From NCBI GenBank assembly GCA_010405405.1, contig MU004242.1:853769-917768 (forward strand): a stretch of DNA of 64,000 bases, read 5' to 3'. The notes under the pieces are model-generated. The model was not told the DNA's origin and did not search any database. It saw only the letters and a program-made list of their open reading frames with translations. Positions 34,391 to 49,080 of the stretch are shown piece after piece. The stretch's first letter is position 1. Every line of letters begins with the position of its first letter. This stretch comes from Microthyrium microscopicum. Lineage: Eukaryota > Ascomycota > Dothideomycetes > Microthyriales > Microthyriaceae. The translations under genes and the position numbers were made by a program.

Positions 34391-37300
34391 GGGGAGGTAT
34401 AATACTATTTTTCTTAACTAATTATTACTTTAGCTTAGTATATTTTTTAATACTAGTATGTAGAGTTCTATACTCCTAGTAGGCTACCTACTTCGTATTT
34501 AATATTAGTAAAATGCTACCTTCTAATTAGTTAATATTAACTAAGATCTTCTAAGATTAAATTAAATTATTCTATAAATTTAAATATATTATAATAATAT
34601 TAAACTTTTACTATCTAGGTATATTATTTTTAGTAGAGTTAGATAAGATAGTATATAGCTATAGGCTTACTAATAATAGAACTATATTTTATTATTATGC
34701 TATTAATAGAAGCTATATATACTAACGACTCTTACTATATTTTTAGCAAAAGTATAATTATAGAATAAGTTATATTATATACTTCTCTTATTAAAGCTTT
34801 TAATTAATATACTATCTACTAGTATAGCCGTCCCTTAGTATAATGCTATTACTCTATAGTATTTAAAGCGTATAAGAAGATATATTTACTTCTTTCTTAA
34901 AAGATCTTACTATAATATTAGTAGCCTCCTATTTATTATAGTATATTACTTTTAGTATTATATCTTACTACGTCTAGGTAAAGATTAGATTTCTATATAA
35001 AGTAACGATTTAAGATAGTAAGCTAAGCATAGTTACTACTAGCTTAACTTAATCCTTATAGTACGTAAGAGGAACTAACTACTACGTAGTAATATCGTTA
35101 ATATTAGTACCTATAGAAAGAAAGTTAGTAAGCTAAAAGGTAAGAAGTAAATATAGCCTACTATAGTACCTACTTAAACTAGTTAAGACTAAAGCCTAAT
35201 AGGTATTTAACTATATCTACTACTCTAGATCCTTTATATCTCTTTATTATACCTTTATTTTATATCTAAGCTTTATAAAGCTTTACCTTATAAAAATATT
35301 TAGTAAGTTTAATATTAATATTAACGTTATATACTATATTACTTATATACCTTTTTATATATAGTTTTAAGTTACTTTACTTACTTAGTAACCTCTAGTT
35401 AATACGTATATAAGGCTATTTAGGTCTATTTCTAAGTTTAACTCTTAGACTAATTCTTATACTTCTTTAGGCCTAATTATTATTTTTATAGTACTAATAT
35501 TAAATCTCTAGTTACTACCTTTAAGTTTATAGCGCTAAATTTAAAATTATATTTACTACTTCTTAGTAGCTTAGTAGCCTAGGAAATTAGGTCCTTATTT
35601 ATATATATTTAGTCTAATATTCTTTACTTATTTATTAAGCCTTATACTAAGAGAGTTCCTTAGGTTAATTTATATTTACTTAATAAGCCTTAAGTAGACT
35701 ATTATATTAAATACTGCCTATTCTAAGCCTATTATAGCTTATCTTTATAGGCTTATAAGTAGCTAGTAAGTAGTTAATATTTAATAGATAATACTACGTA
35801 AATTCTATTAACTTGCTTATAAATAGGTAATAATATAGTTACTAATCTTATAGGTTTAATCCTAGTCTTATAGTATAAGATTTTAGTTACTAAATCTAGA
35901 TAACTTTAGTTTATATAGTAGAGACTATCTTCTAAAATTTATATTACGTACTATTAGACTAAGTTAGACTTCTTCTATTCTAAGGCTTAGAAGTAGATTA
36001 CATAGTAGCTATTTATTCTACGCCTTATAGTAGTAGTATTATTATAGCTTTTAATAAGTTAATCTTATTCTATAATATCTAATTCTAAAATTAATAGTAA
36101 GCACTCTAGATTTTTATAACGCCTCTAGTACTTAAAAAATAGACCTATAGACCTCTTATATCTTTAAGAGATCTATCCTATTATAAGGCTATTATAATTA
36201 GGTAGCCTTATAATATTTATTATTTTATATTATTAACGCTCTTATAGTAAATAGGCTCCTATAAAAACATTCTAGTATATAATTAGCTAATATCTTTATA
36301 AAACTTTGTATAATTTACTAGAACTTTATACTTTAAGAAAGAATAATAAGATATTATCCTTAGGGATAGCTTTAATAGGAAATAATAGCCTAAACTAACT
36401 AGGCTTTATTTCTATAAGAGTACGAGTTAGATAGGAGTATTACTATAATAAAACTTTCCCTTACTCTATATTTTAAAGCTCTTTAACTATATATATATTA
36501 GCTTTATATACCCTTTATAAACGTTAGCTTTTTATTAGACTTTTAAAAATGCCTTAATATTATTAGCTTCTAGTATATTTAGTACGCTATAATATGCTAT
36601 ATATTTATACTAACCTATTTAAGTATAATTTTAAGAGTAAAAAAAAGATATATAGCCTAAAAGCTTACGTAGTAGTTATTAAGAAATCTAGAATAGTCTA
36701 TTAATAAGAGATACGTTTACGCTATAATAAGCGTATAGACCTTCTAAACGTTCTTTCTAATGCTAATAAGTATATTCCTTTACTTTTAAATTATAAATAA
36801 TAATATTAATAATATTATAGTAATAATAATTAAGAAGAATAAGTAGTAATTTAGGGCTTACTACCCTTAAATCTATCTACTTCTCTCTTCTCTCCTCTAT
36901 TATTACTATTACTACTATAGTAGTCTTCTTACGTAGTTACGCCTCTAGGCGTAATTTAATAACTATCGTTATCTAAGCCTAAGCTCTTAAATAAGTATAA
37001 ATACTTTACTTTATCTACTTTCTTATATTCTTCTAGGTAAGAGTTCTTAGCGTTATCTACTAATTTTAATAGCAATTTGCTTACCTTATAAGAAAAGGAT
37101 TTACTTGCTTTTAAAAAGGCTTTTCCTACTATAGAAAAGAAGGATTTATATATATAGAATAGAGATAAGGATAATATGCTAGTCTATAATGATAATTATA
37201 ATAATAATAATAGTTATAATTTATTTATACTTTCTTAGTCTCTTTCTTCTCTCTATTCTTAAGAGAGTTCTACTACTTCTTCTACTAGGACGCCTTAAAG

Positions 37301-40300
37301 CTTTTCTTCTTCCTCTTTCTCTTCTTCTTAGTTAGCTAGTATACTATATTTTAATAGAGTTTTTTCTTACGCTATAAACTTCTTTATTATGTATACTATT
37401 ATATTATTTCTTCTTAACCTACTATTTTTTATTACTCTAATTTCTTCTACTAGTATTTATAATAGTACTACCTATATAGACTTTAATAAGGAAGTTAAAG
37501 CTATAAAAGCCTTACTTATAGCTTATATAGTAGTTACTATTATAGAAGCCTTCTCTTTAAGCCTAGTTAGGTCTTTTAACTTAAAGGCTATAGCTATTAC
37601 TAAGGCCTATAGTTTAGTTAAGAAAATTCCTTAGTATTTTTATAAGAATAGTAATATTTTAAGTTACTCTCTAGTATTAGATTATTTCTAGTTAGTGACT
37701 ATTAACTAGTAGAAAGCTATATTACCTAACTAAAAGCGTAAGGTAACTTATATTAATTATATAGAAGAGATAAATACTAGTAAGACTCTAACTAGTAATA
37801 ATGCTTATAAGCATTACTAGCTTAGGGGTTATATATACTAAGTATATATTTTAGAGGTAAAAAATATACTTAAAAAACCTAGGTTCTAGTATTTATAATA
37901 CTATATAGTAAAGCTACTAAAGGATAGTTATAGTATAGTTAGACCTATAAATATACTAATTAAAAAGAAGAGGGCGTTAGGAAGATTACTAAAGGAACGT
38001 AGAGAATTTATAGTAATTTTACCTATTAGTAGAGGTTTAGCTAATATGTTAACTTAAGTAGTAATAAGTATAGTATAGTAAAGAGTAGTGTTTTAATGCA
38101 CTTTATATATAATAATAGTAACTACCTTAGTATATTTTGTTCTTTATAATTAATAGTTTAATCTAGCTTTATAGGTTTATAAGACTCTACTAAATAACTA
38201 TAGATATTTAGTATAGCTTAATATTATAAGATACGTCTTAATGTACTTTATCTTTATAAAGTAAGGTTTAACCTAGCTCTATAAGCTTAGTCTAGCTTCT
38301 TCTAAATAGCTATAAGTTTTAGGGCGGCCTTAATTATAAAACTCTATATCCTATATAATTATAATAAATAGAATTATTATAATTATATAAACTTAGTTCT
38401 TATTCTTATTATAATTATTTAACTATAACTATTAGTATTTAATATTATATATAGATTAATTTAGGAGGCAAAGTAGCTATACTTTATTATAGTTAGAAAA
38501 GTTATTATATACTTAAAGTTAATAGATATAATACAATTAAAGTACTAATATAAAGATTTAATAAAGTTAATATAAATTTAATAAGATAAAGTTAGAGAAA
38601 GGAGCTATAAATACTAATTAATTAAATACACGCTTTCTATTAGTTAATATTTTCTAATATGTCCTAAGAAAATCAACCTAGCATCCTTAACTTTAATTAT
38701 ATAGTCTCTACTCTTAATAGTTTAGCTTTAAAAGAGCTACTATTATATCTACTATATATCTCCTATAATACTAATACTACTATTCTTATTTACTAGACTT
38801 TAGCTAAATCTTTCTATTATAGAAATAGTACTTCTAATACTAATTTAGTCTATTTATTACTAGCTACTTATTACTATTAACTAGAAGACTACTAGATAGG
38901 CTTTACGTACTTACTATATATTAATATTAAATTATAAAATTAGATAAGTAAGTTACTTAATACTTGTTAAGTTATTACTTATATTAAATACTTATATTTA
39001 TTATCTTACCTTTCCTAAAACCCTTATTCTTATTATACCTTACTTTATATTAGTAAAAGGCAACTTCTTCTTATAAAGATTACTATTTATTAGAACTATA
39101 ATTTTCTTACCTTTTTCTATATATTTAGTTGCTATAATAGCTAATATTAATGCTCTAGCTATAATTACTAACTATTATTACTCTTAGCTATTCTAGTCTA
39201 CGTTTTTCTATTAATATTATAAGTTCCTAGCTTTTATATACTCTTTTAATATTACTAATATTTATACTTACTATTATTACTATAAAAAGATAACTATTTT
39301 TATAGATATTATTATTATTTATAGTATATTAATTATAAAGTTTCTTTAGAATATTATGCTAGTAAAGGCTATTACGTTATATAATAATAGTTATATAGTT
39401 ATTTACTACTTTAGCTTAGGTTATATTATAATTTATAGCTACGCTAATTACTTTTACTTATTCCTTACTAAGTAGATAGCTATTTAATTAGGTTATTATC
39501 TATAAAATCCTTTTACTTATCTATACCTCTATTACTTCTTTATACTACTCTTTAACTCTTTATTAGAGTTCCTTACTCTCTTTAAGAGTAAGAACTTCTT
39601 TATCTTTATTTATTTTAATTACTTATACTATTTACTATATACTATAATAGTATTTTATATTTAGCCTTATATTAAAAGACTATAAGTTTTACTATGCTAT
39701 ATCTATTTAAGAACTAACCTTATTTACTTAGTACTATTAATATAAACTCTTATTTGCTAACCTTTAAAGTAAGGATCTCTTTTCTTTTATAATCTACTAT
39801 TACTTAGTACTTTCTTCTACTACTTATATTAGGAGAAGTAATTCTATTTTAGTCTTTAGCTATTTATTAGCTTAGTAACGAGAAAGCTATAAGTTCTATT
39901 CTATAATTACGTTCTAATGACTTATACTTCTATTTAGCTCTATAGATATATACTTATGCGTATTTATACTTTTCTAGCTACCTAAACTGCCTAATAAATT
40001 AGTCTTTAGTCTTTATAATTTTAGAAGGAAAGCTATTAATATTATTAGTTTATAGTTATTATCTAATTACGCTACTTAGGTAATAGTATAGAACTTACTA
40101 AGAACTTTTTAATCTTTAAATCCTAATATAACTCTAAACTATAATAATAACTTTAAGTACTATACTCCTAATAACTAACTTATAATTCTAACTAAGTCTA
40201 TTATTAATACTATGCCTAGCTTCTACTTCTAGGTTTACTTCTATATATCCCTTATTATTTAGAGCATTTAGTAGTTCTATAAGCAAAACTTCTTCCCCTA

Positions 40301-43300
40301 TATAGTATAGTCTAAGTCTTAGACTAAAGCTAATTTTAATTAGCGTAGTTTTATTCCTATAGTACTTATATTATACTATTATGCTATCTTTATATTAGGC
40401 TAGAAGAGAAAGTATTAAGAGATACTTACGTATATATAATATTAAGCTAACGTTAATACGTAACGTTCTTTTAGTTAAATTAGCCTACTCTTTTAGCTCT
40501 CTACTATAATAGCTATTTATATTACGTTTAGATTAAAGGATAATAGCTTACTCCTTACTTAGTAATAAATAATAATATAAAATTTAAGTAGATAGTTAGT
40601 TTGCTAAGAACTAAATAATAGCTAGTATACTTAAATTAATTTCTACTACTTTTTAACCTATTATATTTTCTAAGTCTTAGTCTAGATTATAAATGTAAGT
40701 ATATATTCTTTAAATTATAAATTATTTTACTAACCTTTAGTTAGGACTTAGGCTTATAGCAACTCTAGATAGTTTCTTCTTATCTAAATAGTTTTCTTAT
40801 AGAAAGTAGTAACTCGTTTCGTATATATATAATTAAAAAGTCTAGTATCCTATACCTAATAGTAGACTTATTCTCTTAAATCTTTTAGTAGTTTAGTACT
40901 AAGATTACTAGTATTTTTATTAAAGCTATAGTTTTATATAGTTATAAGAAATACTATATAGCTAATTAAAAATATACCTAATGCTTATCCTATTACTTAG
41001 TAGTAGTTCCTTATTCTTAGTTCTAAATTAACTAGCTAGTAATAATAAGATACGTTAATCTCTCTAGATATTAAAATAGTTAATATGTATATTATATATA
41101 GGAGAATATATACTATAGTTTTAAAGACGTTATTTTTTATCTACTTACCTTAAGAGATAGAGAATAAATTTATAGTATTATACTACCTAGTTTAGTTCTA
41201 ATAATTAATATTAGCCTCTTACTACTAATATTTTATACTTCTTTCCTTAATATAGCTAATCTTCTAGCTATACTTAACCTATAAGGAAGCATATAGTTAT
41301 AATTATTAGACGTAATTATAGTTAGATAATATCTACTATTTCTAGCTACTATTAATATCTAGTAGCTCTAGATTTAGCTTTAGTTTAGTTACTAAGAGTA
41401 ATATAAGTAGAAGGTAATAACTAATAAGATCCTATATAGTAGTACTTTAAAGGCTTTGCTTACTTATTAGTTATAGCTAAGGAAGATAATACTAGCTTAT
41501 AAACTTAAATCTTTCTAACGTTATTCTTTATAATTATAATATTATTAAATATGCGTATTATTATCTAATATAATTATATAGTTTTAGACTTTAATAAAGC
41601 GCTAGATCTTATATAATAATATAAAGTAGATAGTAATAAGACTATATATAGTTTATATGTAAGAATATACTATAGAATATCTTTATCTAAAGAAAGCTAA
41701 GATTTTTATAATCTATAGCTACTAAACTATAAGAGATATTATTAACTTAATAGAGATAAATAATATATTACCTAGAGTAAAGAACGTGCTTTATAAATTA
41801 TACTCTTTAATTTTGCTATTTAGTTATTATAAATAGTTACTAAAAGGAATTTTAACTAATATAGCTCTTTTACTAAGAAGTACTACTTAAAAAGAGATTC
41901 TATACGATTATTGCTAATATTAGCTAGATAAGATATCTTCTATAGTATAGTTCTAAATAGTAAGTAATGCTAGATGTAGATTCTGTATTAGTATCCTTAA
42001 TATTTAAAGATTAATATAATATATAAACTATAGCTTCTATTAGGAGTTGTTGCTACTTTTATATTTCGCGTTATTACCTCTAATATTTAGTAGCTAATAA
42101 AGAATTTGACGATTAGGCTTTTAATAAGTATATTACTAGTAGCGTATTTTATAAAATTACTACTAATATAGAGATATTAATAAAATATTTAGCAAAGAGA
42201 CTTTAGATAGAAGTACTACTAGATATATATTTTATATAATTATTACTAACTTCTAAAAATTAATAGAATATTTAGTAAGTGGTCTAAAAGGGGCAATAAG
42301 CTAGCTAGTAATTAAACGCAGTTAGCATTAATATAAGAAATAATAGTTAACTTAATAGTTAATCTTATATATAGCTAATAGCTAGCTAGTAGTTAAGGGT
42401 GGCACCTATTATAGATTTATTATTTTGCTAATAGAAATATATAAATTAATACTATAATAAGCTTCTTACGTATAATATAGTAATACTAATTATCTAAATA
42501 ATAAAGCTCTTATTTTAGAGTATAAAGTATTTCTAGATTAGATATATAGTAGGTTAAAGAAATATATAGTAGGCTAGAGAGAAGAGATAGTTTATTTCTA
42601 TTTAATTAATTTATAAAAGGAGTTAGTAAAGTAATCTAGTCCTTTTATAGTAAGGATATTCTACGTCGTAATTATACTAATAGTAAATTAGATAAGGAGT
42701 TATTTATAATTAAAGGTATTTCTATAAGATAGTAGTTCTATCTAGTAGGCTTATCTATTATATTATAATAGCTAATAAGAATATAGTATATAAAATAAGT
42801 ATAAATATTTTATATTATATAAATACTAGTATAAGAATTAAGGAGTAGTAATTATTAGAATTTAGAAGGTTATAGTAAGAGATCTATACGCTACTAATAT
42901 TAATCTTACTAAATCTAGTTAGATAAATAAAGTTATATAATAATCTTTTAAGATCTTAGATAATATTATTACTTCTAAGCTAATTATTTACCTTAATTCT
43001 AATTATATAGTCTATATCTTATCTAGTTCCTAACCTATTAATTTTTAATATTATATTAACTTCTAATTCTTACTAATCTTTACCTCTATATCTTCTATCT
43101 TTTATCTTATAAATTACCTTTTTTATTTCTTACGCTAATATTTAAATTCTATATCCTTGCTAGTATTTTTACTATTCTCTTTACGCCTTTAAAATATCTA
43201 TCTAATCTAAGTACTACTACTCTTTATACTATCTTTTCCTTAGCTAATAGAAACTACTAACTAACCTATAATAACTATTATAAGTATATCTAATAAGCTA

Positions 43301-43339
43301 ACAACTATAATAGTATATTATTATAAAAATATAGACTCT

Positions 43340-43715
43340 ATATAGCTTTAAGAAGAATTATAAAGCATCTCCTACCCTCTAAAATAAGTATATTATGCTT
43401 TTTATTACCTATCTTACTAATAACGTAATACTCTTTATATTATAAAAACATCTATTAGATATTCTACCTTCTAAAATAAGTATATTATACTCCTTATTAC
43501 CTATTCTACTAATAAAGTAATACTCTTTACGTTATAAAAATATCTATTATATATTTTGCCCTCTAAAAAAAGTATATTATGCTACTTATTACTTATTCTA
43601 TTAATAAAGTAATATTCTTTATATCTATAAAATATCTACTATACCTCTTATCCTTTATAATAAGCGTATTATTCTCCTTATTACCTATTCTAATAATAAA
43701 ATAATATTCTTTATA
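43340..43715. repeat. 92-bp tandem array, ~4 copies
   Basis: The marker AGTATATTAT recurs at 43387, 43479, 43571 and, slightly changed, 43663, a spacing of exactly 92 each time. Units have diverged mainly by transitions. Confidence 0.75.
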
Positions 43716-46700
43716 CTAATAGTTATAGTACTTATAAAACTAAAACTATATAATCTAGAAAGGCTTAGATATTATTAGTGCTAGCTACCTAGAATGCTAT
43801 TAAATATTAACTATATAGTTAAACGTCTTTATTCCTTTAGGATATACCTATTATAATATAGTAGTTAGCAATTTACTAATAGAGTAAGTAAGATAGTAAT
43901 AATTATAAAATACGTCTATATATAGCAAAGAAGGACTAAACTAGCTAAGCACTTTAAAGCTCTAAAGCCTTAAAGGCTAAAGCTTTAGTAATTAAGTAAA
44001 GTAGTAACCTCTTATAATAAAGTAATTTTAAGCTTAATAGTAGAAACCTATATTTATAGTTTATTTAATTTCTTAATCTATTAACTTCTCTACTTCTTCT
44101 TCTTCTTTATATTTCTATATCTAAAGAATACTTTAAATAACTATAAGACATAATTTCTTCTACTAAAACTTATAATAATAGCTCTAAAGCGTATATCTAT
44201 AAGCTTTAATATTAAGTATACTATAACTATTTTAAGTATACTAAAAATACCTAGAAGCTTTACTAAAGACCTAATTATCCTAAACTTAGATAAATCCTTA
44301 TTACTAGAATCTACTTAATAAGCTACTCTAATTAAGTAGTCTATAAATCTAAATTAAGTATATTTAGTAAGCTATTAAACTACTCTAATCTAATTACTAT
44401 AGACATTTCTACTTTTTACTAATTCCTAATTTTATAGTAAAAAACTTCCTTATTAAGAAATATTAGTATAATTACTATAAACTCTTTAAAAGCCTAAATA
44501 GGCCTAGCTAGCTATAGTTACTCCTACTAGCAAAATAGTAAATTAACTTACTACGCTATTTATATAAAGCAATAGAAACTAGGCTTCTACTTTTATTAAA
44601 TAATTAGTTAAAAAGGATAAAAGCTATTATAATTATAATTATTTATTAATACTAGTTTATAGTAAAGAGGATACTATTACGATAGAAAGAGGTTTTAAAT
44701 ATAGATTTATTCCTCCTCTAAAAAGAGAAGAAGTATAGCTAACCCTAAATTATAAAGAATTATTAGTAACTATAGTAACTTACTACTATAATAATATAAT
44801 ACTTCTATATAGCGCCTATAAAGAAAATTCGTAGATTTAGTAAGAAAGATACTACATAGCTAGTAGCAAAGTAAAAATAGCTAAATAGCAAAAAGAAGTA
44901 TACTAAAAATGCTAAGTAAGTAACTTAGAACTTATTATAGAAGAGGCTACTTATAGTTAAGTATACGTACGTTAAAGTACCTAAGATAATATAATTAATA
45001 TAGGCTTTATAACTTTATTATGAAATAATATAAAAACTATAATATTACTTAAAAGTCTAATAACTTCTTTAACTTAAGTTATAGTTAAGAAGCTATTACT
45101 ATCCTCTAAATTATTTATAAGTAAGAAGTTAACGCTAAAAGTAGACCTTTAAGTTCTAGTTCTATAGTTCTTAGAGAAGTAATATATATTTAGTAATATA
45201 AAAGTATTTATCTTTAATAATTACGCTAAAACTACTAATATCTAAGTTATATAACTACTCTTCTACCTATTCTAAAAATAGATCCCTAATAATACTAATC
45301 TAATAATACTTTAAGTACTCCTTAAATATTAACTAGTACAAAGTCTATAATAATATAAACGTTCTACTCCTTAACTTATAAATATTCTAAAGATACTATC
45401 TTTACTATATACTATAATAGTATATTACTTTACTATAAGTTAAGTTAAATACTCTTATTAGCGTTACTCTAAAATTTAAAGTTTTAATCTATTCTAAATA
45501 AAGAATAGTAAAGAACTAATATTAGTATATACTACTTATATAATTATAAAAGTTAAGAATAAAAGCGTTCTATTTAAGGAAGCCTATATAAATTATGTTA
45601 TAGAAGGATATTATAAGACTTACTTATTTTATAAGGATAATAAGTAATTAGTGCCTAAGCTACGTCCTAATGTTGTAAAGACTAGAAAGGCTAAGGAAGA
45701 CTTTAGCAAATTTATATCTTAGTAAATTACTTACCTTATTACTAGTAAGAAAAAATAGAACTTATAGAAGACTAAATAATATAAGATAGCAATTAAAGGA
45801 GTAGAAACTTAAGATATAGCTATTTAAAAAGATTTAGTTTAACTAACAACTCTAATAATAATTTCCTATAGAATATATATTATTTACCTAAAGATAGATA
45901 AATAATAATTCTTATTTAATCTTTTAAGACTAAACTTAGAGAATTTCTATTATCTTTAATACTACGTTACTACTTACTAGTAGGCTTATATCCCTATAAG
46001 CTATTACTAAATTCTATAACTCTACTTATACTCTTAGAGTATAAGTAATAATATACTTCTTAACTATAAATAAGATAGGTAATCTACAACTAACTAACTA
46101 TACTATGCTTATAAATTTAGATTAGGTAATCCTTATTTTTAGCTTATCTTGTCTTAATCTATAGAGCCTAATTAGTATAGTAGCATATAAGCTATATTAA
46201 TAGATTATATCCTAGTTAAATATTCCTTATTTTAGCTAACTACATCTAGTAGCAATAGAGCTAAGCTATAGATTATATTTTAAATAATATAATAAACATA
46301 AGCTATCTAATAATATAGTAAAGTCTCTTACTAGCTTACTATTAGAATGTCTTAAACTACTACTAAGTAGTAATACTTTTAGAAGTTAACGTTATAAAGT
46401 TAAAAAGAGATTTCTAAAATCTCTTTCCTTTAGAATAGGATAATAGTAAGTTATATATCTAAATACTAACTAGTCTATATTAGTCTATAAGTTAAACTAT
46501 TTTATAGATCTACTTTAATTATAATTACTTAGAGCTCTATACTAAAAACTAGTAATACTATTACTCTTATTAGTACATTAATAGCTTGCTTTAGCTTAAT
46601 AAGTAACCTAATATTTAAAGATATATTCTAGAGCTTATTATTAACCTTACTTTATAATTATTATATCTATAACGAAAGAGAAGATAATTCTAAGTACTTG

Positions 46701-47399
46701 TATATTATTTATAGAATAAAACTAAATTATAAAGACGAAAGGTATAGTAATAAATTACAAAGCTAGTAGTATTTAAGTAAAGCTAGATTTAAGGTTCTAC
46801 TCTAAATAAGTAGACTAAGATACGCTTAACTACTTTTAGATAATATAAAACGTTCTTAAATAATATTTTAAGTTATATAAAGATATTAGTCTAATTAAAT
46901 AGCTCTTAGTAAGACTTAATTATTAGCATATAATACCTAATATCGTATTATAACTTTAAAGTCTTTTTAACTTTATACTAATATATCTAACTTTAATATT
47001 TATACTTTCTATTATAATATAATTTACCTTAATAACTATAATTTAAGACTAAATATAATTAGCGTTACTTATACTTATAGCTTATATATAACTTCCTTAT
47101 TATCTATATCATAATTTCTCTAGCTATTAGTATTTCTATATTCTTTATTTTATAAAGCTAGCTAATATTAATATTTTCTATGTTTAAAGCAATAATTAAT
47201 TTATATTATAATATATATTCCTACCTATTATAAGATAGTACTAATATTTTCTTAAAAGCTAAAGGTAAAGTTATAAAGCTAATTTTATTATATACTAGTA
47301 TACTAGATTTAAGTATATAGTATAATCCTTTCTAAAGCTTTATACGTACTTAAAAGTCTTATTATAATATTAGCTATTAAGTAGCATTCTTAACTTAGT

Positions 47400-48390
47400 A
47401 TAAGCATTCTCTTTCTTAAAGTCTACTCACTAGCTTTATTCTAAAAGTATAATTTATACGCTAAATACTATATATTCCTTCCTAAAGACTATTACTAAAA
47501 ATCTACTTACTAGCTTTATTCTAAGAATACAATTTACGTGCTAAATACTATACATCCCTCTTTAAAGACTATCGCTAAAAATCTACTCACTAGCTTCATT
47601 CTAAGAACACGATTTACGTACTAAATACTATACATTCCTCCCTAAAGACTATTACTAAAATCCGCTTGCTAGCTTTATTCCAAGAACACGATTCGCTACG
47701 CTAAATACTATTATATCCCTCCCTAAAGACTATCGCTAAAAATCTACTTGCTAGCTTTATTTTAAGAATATAATTCGCTACGCTAAACACTATTATATTC
47801 CTCTCTAAAGACTATCGCTAAAAATCTACTTACTAGCTTTATTCTAAGAATATAATTCGCTACGCTAAATACTATTATATCCCTTCCTAAAGACTGTCGC
47901 TAAAATTCACTTACTAGCTTCATTCTAAGAATATGATTTACTACGCTAAACACTATTATATTCCTCTCTAAAGACTATTGCTAAATATCTACTTACTAGC
48001 CTTCTTCTAATAGTATTATTTATATAATATAAGAATATATATTACTCTCTAAAGACTACTACTAAAAGTCTACTTACTAGCATTCTTCTAAAAGTATTAT
48101 TTATATAATATAAGAATATATCTTACTCCCTAAAGATTACTACTAAAAGTCTACTTACTAATATTCTTTTAATAGTATTATTTATATAATATAAGACTAT
48201 ATCTTACTCCTTAAAGACTACTACTAAAAGTCTACTTACTAGCCTTCTTTTAATAGTATTATTTATATAATATAAGAATATATCTTACTCTCTAAAGATT
48301 ACTACTAAAAGTCTACTTACTAGCGTTCTTCTAATAGTATTATTTATATAATATAAGACTATATCTTCTTCTTAAATACTACTACTAAAA
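47400..48390. repeat. 80-82-bp tandem array, ~12 copies
   Basis: The marker CTAAAGACT recurs every 80-82 bases (near 47483, 47563, 47643, 47724, 47805 and on to 48292). The first half (to about 47950) keeps more CpA and TpG than the surrounding block, so it is less damaged by RIP. In the second half the unit changes to one containing AGTATTATTTATATAATATAA. Confidence 0.8.
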
Positions 48391-48539
48391 CCTCCTTAAT
48401 GCCTAATAGTAAACTAATATATTAACTATAAATATATACTTCCTAGCGTAGTAAAGATTACCTTAAATAAAGCTCTTATTATAGGCTATTAACTAGTATT
48501 TTAGTAACTAAAGATACATATATTTCCTATTTCTTAGTA

Positions 48540-49080
48540 CTTACTATAAGTTATTATTAACTTATTAACTATTAAGAAATACTATATATTGTATACTATA
48601 ACTTATACTTATTTTTCCTTTAGACTACTACTAAATATCTTTCTACTCTTAAATATTAAGAGATACTATATATTATATATTATAACTTATACTTATTTTT
48701 TCTTTAAACTACTACTAAATATCTTTCTACTCTTAAATATTAAAAGATACTATATATTATATACTATAACTTATACTTATTTTTCCTTTAGACTACTACT
48801 AAATATCTTTTTATTCTTAAATATTAAGAGATATAGTATATTATCTATCTTTACTTATACTTATTTTTCTTAGTACTATTACTAAATATTTCCTTATTAT
48901 AGACTATTAAGAGATATAGTATACTACTTATTTTTACTTATGCTTATTTTTCTTAATACTACTACTAAATACTTTCTTATTATAAACTATTAAGAGATAT
49001 AGTATACTACTTATTCTTACTTATACTTATTTTTTATAGTACTACTACTAAATACTTCCTTATTATAGTCTATTAAGAAA
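48540..49080. repeat. 84-bp tandem array, ~6 copies
   Basis: The marker ACTTATACTTATTTTT recurs at 48601, 48685, 48769, 48853, 48936 and 49019. Because 84 is a multiple of three, a repetitive hydrophobic frame stays open across several units (48589-48873); I take it as a by-product of the repeat, not a gene. Confidence 0.78.
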
